From DATKMP01 sp963790045 (GTDB lineage Bacteria > Bacteroidota > Ignavibacteria > UBA10030), in contig CAWBMS010000007.1 in assembly GCA_963790045.1 (NCBI GenBank), positions 62,001-126,000 of the forward strand: a stretch of 64,000 nucleotides of DNA, read 5' to 3'. Shown here piece after piece: positions 8,623 through 17,240 of this stretch. A program made the translations under genes and the position numbers. Every line of letters starts with the position of its first letter. Positions within the stretch are counted from its first letter, which is position 1. The notes under the pieces were generated by a model. That model ran no database searches, was not told where the DNA came from, and saw only the letters and a program-made list of their open reading frames with translations.

Positions 8623-9234
8623 CTACAAAATGGTAACCAGCACACTTCCTAATTGATACACACCGATTGCTGCAAGAAGGATTGCAGAAACCAGCATCAG
8701 CATGCGCTTGCGATTGCCCGATAAAAATCGCGATGTACCGAAGAGGATAATCGTACACGCCAGCGCCGCAACCATCGTACAATAAAATGAAAACACAAGC
8801 ACAGCAGCGTGTGCAAAACTATTATGCCAAGCGGAAATTACTGCCGGCCCCATGACTAAACTCCAGCCGATATACACGTTGGGATTGAGAATGTTCACCG
8901 TAAACGCTTGCAGAAGTGTTTGCGGCGATGCGCCGGAACTGTTTTCTGCCGGTGCATGGCGCTTCCATTGTTTGTATCCTGCATAACCGAAATATAACAA
9001 GAGTATTCCGCCCGCAGCTTGCAGCACAATGCGCATTGTCGAAGGAACATGATTGAGCAGAAAAATCATCAACACAGCAATCGGCCCATCGCTCAGCAGC
9101 GGTGCAAAGGATGCGGGCAGCGTCCGCTTCCATCCTTTGTGCATCACGCTGGAAAAGAGAAACGCCTGCAGCGGCCCGGGCTGCACCGCTGCTGCAAATG
9201 CAAATCCGCAGCCGATGAAAATCGATTCGATCAT
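8623..9234 (-). CDS. LysE/RhtB-family amino-acid exporter
   Basis: Inner-membrane efflux protein of 203 aa with about six hydrophobic segments. The N-terminal motif AAVQPGPLQAF corresponds to the family's conserved PGP segment in helix 1, and FTVNILNPNVYIGW matches the central N-P-K-like motif. Substrate (an amino acid or similar metabolite) is not deducible. It starts 7 bp after the aldo/keto reductase stop on the same strand, so the two probably form one transcript. Its 3' end lies 80 bp from the CRISPR array. Confidence 0.8.
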   Translation of the reverse strand: MIESIFIGCGFAFAAAVQPGPLQAFLFSSVMHKGWKRTLPASFAPLLSDGPIAVLMIFLLNHVPSTMRIVLQAAGGILLLYFGYAGYKQWKRHAPAENSSGASPQTLLQAFTVNILNPNVYIGWSLVMGPAVISAWHNSFAHAAVLVFSFYCTMVAALACTIILFGTSRFLSGNRKRMLMLVSAILLAAIGVYQLGSVLVTIL

Positions 9235-9241
9235 TGGAAGA

Positions 9242-10225
9242 CTACCAGCACTGATGTACCAGCAGCTTCACGTACGCCGAATAGATTTTTGCAATCGCAT
9301 GCATCTCGGATTCCGTAAGCGCGGGCTTCGCCGCTGCATTGATGTTATCTTCTGCCTGCTTGGGATTTTTCGCGCCGGGGATGGCGCACGTTACCGCATC
9401 GTTCATCAAAATCCAGCGGAGGGCAAACTGCGCCATCGTCATGCCGACGGGAACAAAGGGGCGAATTTTTTCAACAGCGTCGAGCGCTATGTTGTAATCG
9501 ATACCGGAAAATGTTTCGCCTTTATCGAATGCTTCGCCGTTGCGGTTGAACGAACGGTGATCGTCTTTCTCAAAGGTCGATTCGCGCGTTAATTTGCCTG
9601 TCAGCATGCCAGAAGAAAGCGGAAGCCGTGTGAGGATGCCGACCTTCTTCTGCTTTGCCTGAACAAACAATAAATCTGCGGGACGCTGGCGAAAAATATT
9701 ATAAATAATTTGTACCGATTGAAGATTGGGATACTCGATTGCTTTGAGCGCTTCTTCTACTTTTTCTACGCTCACGCCGTAAAAGCGCAATTTTCCATGC
9801 CGTACCAGATCGTCCAACGCATCGAACAGTTCCGGCATATAAAAAACTTCTGTTGGCGGGCAATGCAGCTGCAGCAGATCGATGGCGTCCGTTTGCAGAT
9901 TGCGGAGACTGTCTTCCACGAACGCCGTGATATTTTTTTTGTTGTAGCCGGATGCCACGTGCGGATTCAATCGCCGGCCTGCTTTGGTGGCAATATAAAA
10001 TTGCTCTTTGCGATCATGCCGCAACTGCGCAAGCAATCGTTCGCTGCGCCCATCGCCGTACACATCGGCGGTATCGAAAAAGTTGACGCCGAGATCGAGT
10101 GCACAATGAAGCGCGGCGAGCGAATCTTTATCGTTCACCGTTCCCCACGTTCCTCCGATTGCCCAGCATCCGAAACTGACGGCGGAAACATTCCAGCCGG
10201 TTTTTCCTAATGACCTGTACTGCAT
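9242..10225 (-). CDS. Aldo/keto reductase
   Basis: NAD(P)H-dependent reductase with a (beta/alpha)8 barrel, 327 aa. It starts MQYRSLGKTGWNVS, preceded by AAAGGA at good distance; the longer form from 10246 lacks this support. The catalytic tetrad is visible: Asp in FFDTADVYG, Tyr in VYG, Lys in ATKAG and His in LLQLHCP. The C-terminal CAIPGAKNPKQAEDN is the usual cofactor-binding end. The physiological substrate is unknown. It is upstream of and probably co-transcribed with the LysE exporter. Confidence 0.88.
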   Translation of the reverse strand: MQYRSLGKTGWNVSAVSFGCWAIGGTWGTVNDKDSLAALHCALDLGVNFFDTADVYGDGRSERLLAQLRHDRKEQFYIATKAGRRLNPHVASGYNKKNITAFVEDSLRNLQTDAIDLLQLHCPPTEVFYMPELFDALDDLVRHGKLRFYGVSVEKVEEALKAIEYPNLQSVQIIYNIFRQRPADLLFVQAKQKKVGILTRLPLSSGMLTGKLTRESTFEKDDHRSFNRNGEAFDKGETFSGIDYNIALDAVEKIRPFVPVGMTMAQFALRWILMNDAVTCAIPGAKNPKQAEDNINAAAKPALTESEMHAIAKIYSAYVKLLVHQCW

Positions 10226-10479
10226 AGTATTCCTTTCTTGGTTCATGTATTCGTTTGCGATAAGAAAGAAAAAAAATGCCGGAAGAGCAAACGGAAAAAG
10301 CAGACGGTCTGTCTTCGATATGCTCAGACTGACACGATCTCTCTATCCTGTCCATGAAAAAATCACTCTTGTCATTTCGATTTTTTACTCAAGAGCACCA
10401 TTACGCAAGCACAAGGCGTGCTCGCACACGTCAAAGGAAAAACATTCCTAATCATCGTTTAAGAAAGCCGACAAAAAAA

Positions 10480-10507
10480 GGCCAGGGACAACACTCCTGA
10501 CCTTTTT
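10480..10507 (-). terminator. Terminator of the arabinofuranosidase gene
   Basis: GGCCAGG/CCTGACC-type hairpin. On the minus strand it is followed by seven T, on the plus strand by five T, so it can act in both directions. Confidence 0.7.
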
Positions 10508-10533
10508 ATCTTTAAGTGTGGAATTCAAATTAC

Positions 10534-12075
10534 CTACTCACTCAATTCCAACACTATAACCGACACTGGCGGCATGTTCACTTTTATCGTTCCTTTCGAA
10601 AGAGAAAACTTGTTGAACGTCTGCGGTACTACATTCATCGGATTTTCGAATGTATTATGATCTTGCACGTTCGTCGATGTCAGTATTCTACCGGTTACAT
10701 GCTTGCCATCGAAGCCCTTCAAATTGATTGCTACTTCCTGACTATTCTTGTTGTCGATATTCGTCAGAGAAATATGGGTTTTTCCTGATTGATCTTTGGA
10801 TGCCGAAACCGAAACAGCTTTCATCCGTTCGTTTCCAAAAATAAAATCGTTTGAAATAACTTGCACCGGAATTAACGTTGCATTTTGATGAACTTTATAC
10901 ATTTCCATCACGTGATAGGTTGGCGTTAAAATAATTTTTTCGTCCTTCGTCAAAATCACGGCTTGCAGCACATTAACGACCTGCGCTAAATTCGCCATAC
11001 GAACCCGGTCTGCATGGTCGTTGAAGATATTGAGCGTCAATCCGGCAATGATCGCATCGCGCATGGTGTTTTGCTGGTACAATGCACCGTTTCCTTCCGG
11101 ATCGGTATCGTACCATCCGCCCCATTCATCGACAACAAGTGCCACACGTTTTTTCGGATCGTACTTGTCCATAATTTCACTGTTGACACGGATAATGTCT
11201 TCCATAATCCATGCCTGCTGCATGGTTTTAAAATATTGTTCATCGGAAAATTTGGTGGATGATCCTTTGTTGCCCCAGTTGATGACGGAATAGTGATGAA
11301 TCGACACCCCTTCAAATCGCCTCGCAGAAATCTGTTTCATAATCACATCGGTCCAATGTGCATCGATGTCTCCCGGCCCGACTGCAATGCGATATAATTT
11401 TTCTGTGTTATCATAACTCGTCATCGCTGTTGCGTACTGTTTATAGACATCCGCATAATGTTCCGGCGTCATGCTGCCGCCGCAATCCCACGACTCGTTG
11501 CCGATGCCCCAGAATTTCACATTCCATGGTTTCGCACGTCCGCTTTTTTCACGAATGTCGGTCAAATAACTTGTGCCGTTGGGATGATTCGTATATTGCA
11601 CCCAATCCACGGCTTCCTGCACTGTGCCGCTGTTGACGTTGACGGAAAGATACGGATCCGCACCAAGCAGTTCGCACATATTCAAAAACTCGTTTGTGCC
11701 GAAGCTGTTATCTTCCCGCATATTGCCCCACGAAAGATTTTCTGTGCTTTTACGTTCACTCTTTGGACCGATTCCATCTTTCCAGTGGTAAGTATCGGCA
11801 TAACATCCGCCCGGCCAGCGAAGAACGGGAATGTTTAAATCTTTAAGCGCTTTGAGAATATCGTTCCGAACACCTGCAGTATTGGGAATCGCAGCGTTAT
11901 TCTCTCCAACATATAAACCGCCATAGATCAATTTGCCAAGGTCTTCGGCAAAGTGTCCGTAGATGTTTTTATTGATTTGCGTTATTGCCTGATCGGTATT
12001 TAACGTTACTTCGTTCTGAGCCAATGTGATAATCGGTAGAATGGTAAGTATAACTGAAAGAAATATTTTTTTCAT
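10534..12075 (-). CDS. Exported GH51 alpha-L-arabinofuranosidase
   Basis: Glycoside hydrolase of 513 aa that would release arabinofuranosyl residues from arabinan or arabinoxylan. The acid/base Glu is in GIGNESWDCGG and the nucleophile Glu in VVDEWGGWY; NIYGHFAEDLG and RWPGGCYADTY are typical GH51 barrel motifs. A C-terminal beta-sandwich ends MPPVSVIVLELSE. Most GH51 enzymes are cytoplasmic, but here MKKIFLSVILTILPIITLAQ is a clear signal peptide, so it acts in the periplasm or outside. It stands alone with its own terminator; no other polysaccharide genes are near. Confidence 0.9.
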   Translation of the reverse strand: MKKIFLSVILTILPIITLAQNEVTLNTDQAITQINKNIYGHFAEDLGKLIYGGLYVGENNAAIPNTAGVRNDILKALKDLNIPVLRWPGGCYADTYHWKDGIGPKSERKSTENLSWGNMREDNSFGTNEFLNMCELLGADPYLSVNVNSGTVQEAVDWVQYTNHPNGTSYLTDIREKSGRAKPWNVKFWGIGNESWDCGGSMTPEHYADVYKQYATAMTSYDNTEKLYRIAVGPGDIDAHWTDVIMKQISARRFEGVSIHHYSVINWGNKGSSTKFSDEQYFKTMQQAWIMEDIIRVNSEIMDKYDPKKRVALVVDEWGGWYDTDPEGNGALYQQNTMRDAIIAGLTLNIFNDHADRVRMANLAQVVNVLQAVILTKDEKIILTPTYHVMEMYKVHQNATLIPVQVISNDFIFGNERMKAVSVSASKDQSGKTHISLTNIDNKNSQEVAINLKGFDGKHVTGRILTSTNVQDHNTFENPMNVVPQTFNKFSLSKGTIKVNMPPVSVIVLELSE

Positions 12076-12249
12076 ACGTTATCGTTTCCTAACATAACGG
12101 ATTCTCGTTTTAGTTATCGTGACCGTAAAAGGTACGTAAAAATAATTTTCTTTGCTTGTCGTATTAGTTTATCGTGTTTGAAAGAATTAGGAACAACCGA
12201 TGAGTGACTTGAGTATATTATCATACAAGATAGAATCAAGGAGTATCGC

Positions 12250-12564
12250 ATGAAACAGTATAGTGAAGCAGAGAAAGTGGAAATCGTGTTAGCAGCGCTG
12301 CGGAATGAAAGCAGTAAAGCGGAGTTATGCCGCCAGCGAGGAATCGCCACCATGAGTTTGGACAACTGGATCAACCGGTTTGTGGAAGGGGGAACAGCAG
12401 GATTGAGCGGTTCATCCAAACAGAACGATGAACACAAAGAACTTCAGCGCTTACAGAAAGAGAATGCATCTTTACAGCACGAGATCACAGAACGAGAGTT
12501 AGACATTCGGCTTTTAAAAAAAGTCACAGGCCAGATACCGTTGAGTGGGAGCGTCTCAGAATGA
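12250..12564 (+). CDS. IS3-family transposase OrfA
   Basis: Helix-turn-helix protein of 104 aa that binds the element ends. MKQYSEAEKVEIVLAAL, ELCRQRGIATMSLDNW is the HTH; a leucine-zipper-like coiled coil (LQRLQKENASLQHEI) follows at about residues 68-90. It overlaps orfB by an ATGA, allowing coupling or frameshift fusion as in other IS3 elements. Confidence 0.85.
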   Translation: MKQYSEAEKVEIVLAALRNESSKAELCRQRGIATMSLDNWINRFVEGGTAGLSGSSKQNDEHKELQRLQKENASLQHEITERELDIRLLKKVTGQIPLSGSVSE

Positions 12565-13463
12565 TCCAGCAAGAAGAACACCGTTCCCTACGACATACCT
12601 GTCAGGTCTTGGATATCAGCCGCAGCCAGTATTACCGGAAGGTGAAGCAGATGCAGGATTACCATTCGCACAAGCGAGAGAGCGTGTTACATGCAGATGC
12701 CGTCAACATGGAAGAACGCTGCGAAGTGCTGGCCAAGCAGTATCCGTTGTATGGACATCGGAAGCTGCACGCCTTGTTGCGCAGAGAAGGATTCGCGGTA
12801 AAACTCTATCAGGTCTATAAGTTGTTGAAGAGGAAGAACTTATTACTGCCCTCGACGTGGCGCAAGGACTTGCGAGAGCGAAGCAAAGCGCTGAAAGCAT
12901 ACTTGGTCAAGCCGTGCAGACCGTTGGAACTGTTGCAGGCCGATATAACCCACGTTCCAGTGGAAGGCTATGGGACGTATTATGTGATCGATGTGATTGA
13001 TTATTACTCAAAATATGTTCTGGTAACACTCTGGTCAACGACACACAATGCTGCAGCACTCATTAATGCCTGTGAACGCGCTGTGCACGAAGCACAAGCA
13101 TTGGGAATACCGTTGCCTGAGAAGATCAAGCTGTTAACGGACAATGGATCAGCGATGATCTCAAAAAAGTTTTCAGCCTATATCACCGCCCATCCGTTTC
13201 AGCATCTGCGCACAGGGTATCGTCATCCGCAGACCAACGGCTGTATTGAACGTTTTCATCAGACACTGAAATATGAAGAAGTCTGGGGAGCGATGTATGA
13301 TAATCCGCTTACAGCAAAAGAACGTATCGAACGCTTCAGAATCTTTTACAATACCCAACGCATTCATCAAGCGTTGAATTATCAAACACCATTAGAAGTC
13401 ATTGAACAGTGGAAAGAACAACATACAACCAACAAAAATATCACCTACTCAAACGTCGCTTGA
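12561..13463 (+). CDS. IS3-family transposase OrfB (DDE integrase core)
   Basis: Catalytic half of the transposase, 300 aa. The N-terminal HTH_21-like part (SRSQYYRKV, YGHRKLHALLRREG) precedes an rve integrase core with Asp in LLQADITHV, Asp in LLTDNGSAM and Glu in TNGCIERFHQ. The C-terminal FYNTQRIHQALNYQTPLE is typical. The reading frame is intact; after its stop the same frame runs on into a short unrelated remnant. Confidence 0.9.
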   Translation: MIQQEEHRSLRHTCQVLDISRSQYYRKVKQMQDYHSHKRESVLHADAVNMEERCEVLAKQYPLYGHRKLHALLRREGFAVKLYQVYKLLKRKNLLLPSTWRKDLRERSKALKAYLVKPCRPLELLQADITHVPVEGYGTYYVIDVIDYYSKYVLVTLWSTTHNAAALINACERAVHEAQALGIPLPEKIKLLTDNGSAMISKKFSAYITAHPFQHLRTGYRHPQTNGCIERFHQTLKYEEVWGAMYDNPLTAKERIERFRIFYNTQRIHQALNYQTPLEVIEQWKEQHTTNKNITYSNVA

Positions 13464-13565
13464 GGTGTTCCGAAGGAACCAAACACCACAGAAGTGCACA
13501 ACCAGATTGCAGCCGTATCAAAACTTTATACAGAGCACATCCTTTTCGATACAGAGGAAAAATGA
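13464..13565 (+). pseudogene. 3' remnant of an unidentified gene beside the IS
   Basis: The frame after the orfB stop encodes about 33 residues ending AVSKLYTEHILFDTEEK. The stretch KLYTEHILFD resembles KIFKEHILHD in the remnant at 14873-14977, so both are probably ends of related genes. The upstream part is absent, and the IS may have removed it. I do not recognise the family. Confidence 0.4.
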
Positions 13566-13595
13566 AAAAGTTCCTGTTAACATAGGAAAATAAAA

Positions 13596-13615
13596 AATCA
13601 CCCATTTGGGTGATT
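13596..13615. terminator. Hairpin with minus-strand T-run
   Basis: AATCACCC-ATTT-GGGTGATT perfect 8-bp stem preceded by six A, thus a terminator for minus-strand transcription. It is followed by TGCGCAAAC. A similar element sits at 15015-15034; both lie ahead of plus-strand lipoprotein genes. Confidence 0.45.
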
Positions 13616-13721
13616 GCGCAAACTCAAAGGATGTTTTATATTATTCACAAAGAAAACTGATCGGAACGCCGGTTGATTGAAGCTATTTATTCATATTCAC
13701 AAACTGAAATTAAGGAATATT

Positions 13722-14810
13722 ATGAACAATAAAATACTTTTGGGGTTTTATATTATGTTCATTTTAATTATTTGTTTTACGAATGGTTGTAAAGATCACA
13801 TTACCAATTCTTCACCATTTTCAGCAGGTAATTACCAACTTTGTTATTGCGGCTATGGACAAATTAAAATCAACAATATTTTAGGAACAAACCCGCAGAG
13901 TATTTCCCAATATATAGCATCCGGCCAATATGATGATTATCCTCGGTGGTCACCAGATGGAAAATATATTGCTTATCAAAGCTTGATTCCAGGTACCGGC
14001 AATCCTTTTGTCTATGTATATGATACACAGAATAAAACTTACACCAATTTGACATCAGATGGGGGTATAGCATCGACAAATCCGCAATGGGCACCAAACG
14101 GTAAGGTGTATTTTGCATATCAAAGACCATTAGGAAGTTCTACGGCAACATACATGATGAATGCCGATGGCAGTGATAAGAAAAAAATACTAAATGATTC
14201 CGCAGTTTCGATCTATTTCTATCAAGATAGTTATACCTTACTATATTCTACTGGAGATGGGGATCAAATATACAAAACGAATTTAGACGGAACTTTTAAT
14301 GAATTTATCTGCGATTTACATCAAATCTTAAACCAATATGTGGCTATTCAAGGATTTAACCCATATACCCAAGAGTTCCTATTTACCTATACTAGCGACT
14401 CGCTAAATAAAATCGCCACGTTTAATCTTTCGACAAAAAATGTCACCGATTTATTGACTGTTAACCATAACTGTGAATTAGAACAAGTAAAATGGTCCAA
14501 TGATTTTTCAAAAATTGCTTTTATTGAATTCGATAATATCGTCAATGACAGTAAGTATTGCCTCTCTATCCTTTCAAATGGAACGAGAAAGATTCTCGTA
14601 CAAATTCCATATTCAAATTCTAATCTATCATTCAGTTGGTATCCACCTGAATTCTCTTCTGATGGACGGTACATTGCTTTCGACGAATTGGTTTATGGTA
14701 GTGGTCAATGGGTGAACTTTCTTCAGTACCTCTATGTCGTTGATGTGAATAACGGTAATACACAATTTGTAGATAAAGGATTTGGTGTTTCATGGAATTC
14801 GAAACAGTAA
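13722..14810 (+). CDS. Lipoprotein with TolB/PD40-like beta-propeller repeats
   Basis: 362-aa exported protein of unknown role. The ATG at 13722 is preceded by AAGGA; a TTG start further upstream is less likely. A hydrophobic signal ends in FTNGCKD, a weak lipobox. The rest shows repeated propeller blades of the PD40 type: YPRWSPDGKYIAYQ, NPQWAPNGKVYFAY, MNADGSDKKKIL, QVKWSNDFSKIAFIEF and FSSDGRYIAFDE. Such propellers usually bind proteins or ligands in the envelope. AT-rich compared with the flanking housekeeping genes, consistent with acquisition. Confidence 0.7.
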   Translation: MNNKILLGFYIMFILIICFTNGCKDHITNSSPFSAGNYQLCYCGYGQIKINNILGTNPQSISQYIASGQYDDYPRWSPDGKYIAYQSLIPGTGNPFVYVYDTQNKTYTNLTSDGGIASTNPQWAPNGKVYFAYQRPLGSSTATYMMNADGSDKKKILNDSAVSIYFYQDSYTLLYSTGDGDQIYKTNLDGTFNEFICDLHQILNQYVAIQGFNPYTQEFLFTYTSDSLNKIATFNLSTKNVTDLLTVNHNCELEQVKWSNDFSKIAFIEFDNIVNDSKYCLSILSNGTRKILVQIPYSNSNLSFSWYPPEFSSDGRYIAFDELVYGSGQWVNFLQYLYVVDVNNGNTQFVDKGFGVSWNSKQ

Positions 14811-14861
14811 TCTTTTAAGAATGGAGGTGAAAGGAATTCATCAGCTGGACAAAGCAAAAAT

Positions 14862-14894
14862 CTGAGCGGTGATGATTGCGTCATCGCCGCTCAG
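14862..14894. repeat. Long inverted repeat after the propeller lipoprotein
   Basis: CTGAGCGGTGATGA and TCATCGCCGCTCAG form a 14-bp stem (one G/T pair) with a 5-nt loop. It may terminate the lipoprotein gene, though no T-run follows. Confidence 0.5.
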
Positions 14895-14977
14895 TAAAAA
14901 TAGCCAAACTCGGTGTTGACAAGAATGCAACAGTAATAGCGAAAATTTTCAAAGAGCACATCCTTCACGATGAATAA
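14873..14977 (+). pseudogene. 3' remnant of an unidentified gene
   Basis: An open tail without a start encodes KIAKLGVDKNATVIAKIF then KEHILHDE and a stop. The EHIL.D ending is shared with the remnant at 13464-13565. GVD...IFKE is faintly like the DNA-binding segment of RhuM-type proteins, but that is only a suspicion. Confidence 0.3.
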
Positions 14978-15014
14978 AAAAACGAAGAGTTCCAGCTCAT
15001 ACCATAAAACAAAA

Positions 15015-15034
15015 AACTACCCGTACGGGTAGTT
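15015..15034. terminator. Palindromic hairpin, second copy type
   Basis: AACTACCCGTACGGGTAGTT is a perfect 20-bp palindrome preceded by A-rich sequence (T-run on the minus strand) and followed by ATGCATAAAG, parallel to the element at 13596. Confidence 0.45.
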
Positions 15035-15135
15035 ATGCATAAAGATTAGGAATTATAACTTATGATCATCAAGCAAAATATTTTTTCCAGTTGAAGAGTA
15101 TTTGATATTTATGTATAGAAAGGAAAAAAGGAAAA

Positions 15136-15720
15136 ATGTTACAAAAATATTACACTTTTGATTTTTTAACGGTACACAAGACAATAATATTTATCATAAT
15201 ATTTGCATTAAATATGAGTTGTAAGAATGATCAATCCTTGCAATCTACACCGAAACAACCTTGTGAAAAAGATGCCGTACTTTTACTGAGCCGACTTACC
15301 ACAAAAGTATATCCTCCGCCTTCTGGATTGAATAGCGATTCCACAACCTGCCCGCAATTTATTTATTGGGAACGTCCATTTCATATTGGCGATTCTCTTG
15401 TTGTAGAAGTCAGTCAAGATTTGGGAGATCAAATAATAGGCAGCAAACCAGTATGTGTAACAATTACGAGTAAATTGGGTGATACAGAAACATATGTACT
15501 TAAAAGTGGATTTTGGCCTTGTGAAACGAGGGCTGTTGATGTCGACATTTATCGAGCAATCATTTTTTACAATAGTGTACCATTAGGTGGCCCAGTTTAT
15601 CCATTCCCTAATAATGGGGAACTTGAAATACGCTCAACAGGAGATACCTTAATTGCCTCGTGTCTATCTTCTTGTAGCGGAGATACGCTTCGTGATACTG
15701 TCGCAATTTTACCTAAATAA
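15136..15720 (+). CDS. Putative lipoprotein of unknown function
   Basis: 194 aa. ATG preceded by a purine-rich AAAGGAAAAAAGGAA. A hydrophobic segment (TIIFIIIFALNMSC) ends in a lipobox-like LNMSC. The mature part is rich in Asp, Thr and Cys (pairs of Cys around TTCPQF, KPVCVT, FWPCET and LSSCSGD) and looks like a small beta-rich domain. I recognise no family. It lies directly before the subtilase (35-bp gap), so both may be exported together. Confidence 0.55.
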   Translation: MLQKYYTFDFLTVHKTIIFIIIFALNMSCKNDQSLQSTPKQPCEKDAVLLLSRLTTKVYPPPSGLNSDSTTCPQFIYWERPFHIGDSLVVEVSQDLGDQIIGSKPVCVTITSKLGDTETYVLKSGFWPCETRAVDVDIYRAIIFYNSVPLGGPVYPFPNNGELEIRSTGDTLIASCLSSCSGDTLRDTVAILPK

Positions 15721-15755
15721 TTTACCAAATTAAATTTAATAAAGGAGAACCAGTC

Positions 15756-17240
15756 ATGAAATTTAATAAAATGATTAATAGAGTCATAATTACAATTATG
15801 GCAATAACATTGTCAATCTCCATTCTCTATACCCAAGAATTTAAAAAGACAAAAATGCAATGGAAAGGAAAATTAATAGAAATAGCTGATAAAAAAATTG
15901 TTGTAAAAGTTAAGAAAGGTATTTCTATAGACGCTTTTACCAACAGGGCACATTCATTTGATTTTGAAATCATAAATGGCCCAGACGATAAGCGTTTGGC
16001 TCTCATGCAAATACCAAATGGTAAAAGCATCCAAAATGCAATAGATATTGCTGAATCCTTCGCTGAGATTGAGGGTGCAGAACCCATAGTGGCTATTCAT
16101 GCATCTGTTGTTTCCAACGATCAATATTATGGGAACCAATGGGGTTTACCAAAAATCAATGCTCCTTCCGCTTGGGATATATCAACAGGAAGTTCCTCTG
16201 TCATATTAGGTATATTAGATAGTGGTATTCCAATGCAAAATAATTCTCTTTCTCATCCAGATTTGCAGAACTCCAATAGAATTCTCCTCGGAAATGATTA
16301 TACAGGTGAAGGACAGGGTGTTCGAGATAGAAATGGTCATGGAACACATGTCACTGGCATTGCTTCCGCAGAAACCAACAACAGTATTGGCATTTCAGGA
16401 GTAAGCTGGAATACAAAAGTTTTCGTAGTGAAAATTTTTGATAGTTTGGGAAATGGATGGGACTATAATTTTTATCAAGGTATTCAAAACGCGATCAATA
16501 ACGGAGCAAAAATAATTAACTACAGCGGCGGTCAAGTGGTACCATCTTATTATGCAGAAGCAGCTGTCCAATATGCTCAAAACCATGGTGTTCTTCTCGT
16601 GGCAGCAGCAGGAAATTATAATCAAAATAATAATCCTAATTCGATAGTTGAATGGCCAGCAGCATATTCAGTAACATATGACAATGTAATTGCAGTTTCA
16701 GCAACAAATTCAAATGATAATATAGCTGATTTTTCTAGTCGTGGTCCTGAAATCAATGTCGCTGCACCTGGTGATGGAATTTATTCAACTTTGCCAAATT
16801 ATGCTAATTATCAAGTATATCAAAATTATTATTATCTTAGCGGTACATCTATGGCTGCACCCCATGTTGCCGGTTTGGCTTGCTTGTTAAAATCTTTAAA
16901 TAATAATCTCACACCTTCTCAAATAAGAACTGCGATTCAGTTATCTTCTGATGACTTAGGTGATCCAGGATTTGATCCTCTATATGGTTATGGTAGAATT
17001 AATGCAGGTATAGCAGTTCATACACTTTTTGTTCCACAAGTTTATTCAACCATTCTGACTGCTCTCTCTGCTTCCGTCAGTGGACAGACTATTGTTGTGA
17101 CAAATTCCCAAACTCTGACAAGTAATTTATCTATTCCTTCTGGTGTAACTTTAACAATCAAATCGGGTGTTAATATATATCTAAACGGTTACTCGATTGG
17201 TCTCCACCGGTGGCCCCATTACAGTTCAAAGTGGAGCTAA
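15756..17240 (+). CDS. T9SS-type subtilisin-like serine protease, N-terminal part
   Basis: S8 peptidase. Signal peptide (about 1-26) and propeptide-like region, then catalytic Asp in GILDSGIP, His in GHGTHVTGIA and Ser in SGTSMAAPHVAGL, with the oxyanion AAAGNYNQ segment. The frame runs through SIPSGVTLTIKSGVNIYLNG and then derails into LHRWPHYSSKWS. Removing one G of the GG at 17200-17201 restores SI-VSTGGPITVQSGANV and joins the next frame, giving one protein of about 1020 aa. A strong ribosome-binding site (AAAGGAGAA) precedes 15756. The protease half is much more AT-rich than the half after the break. Confidence 0.9.
   Translation: MKFNKMINRVIITIMAITLSISILYTQEFKKTKMQWKGKLIEIADKKIVVKVKKGISIDAFTNRAHSFDFEIINGPDDKRLALMQIPNGKSIQNAIDIAESFAEIEGAEPIVAIHASVVSNDQYYGNQWGLPKINAPSAWDISTGSSSVILGILDSGIPMQNNSLSHPDLQNSNRILLGNDYTGEGQGVRDRNGHGTHVTGIASAETNNSIGISGVSWNTKVFVVKIFDSLGNGWDYNFYQGIQNAINNGAKIINYSGGQVVPSYYAEAAVQYAQNHGVLLVAAAGNYNQNNNPNSIVEWPAAYSVTYDNVIAVSATNSNDNIADFSSRGPEINVAAPGDGIYSTLPNYANYQVYQNYYYLSGTSMAAPHVAGLACLLKSLNNNLTPSQIRTAIQLSSDDLGDPGFDPLYGYGRINAGIAVHTLFVPQVYSTILTALSASVSGQTIVVTNSQTLTSNLSIPSGVTLTIKSGVNIYLNGYSIGLHRWPHYSSKWS

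Larger units (their letters stand above)
12201..13465 (+). mobile_element. IS3-family insertion sequence
   Basis: Two consecutive transposase frames (orfA/orfB) plus possible imperfect terminal repeats: TGACTTGAGTA on the left near 12205 and, read inward from the right, GACGTTTGAGTA near 13445-13457. Ends are approximate and no target duplication could be defined. Both frames are open, so it may be mobile. Confidence 0.75.

Noticed and set aside
12201..13465. Composite transposon bringing in the 13.7-18.8 kb genes
   Set aside because: Only one IS copy is present; no matching second copy was seen on the far side.
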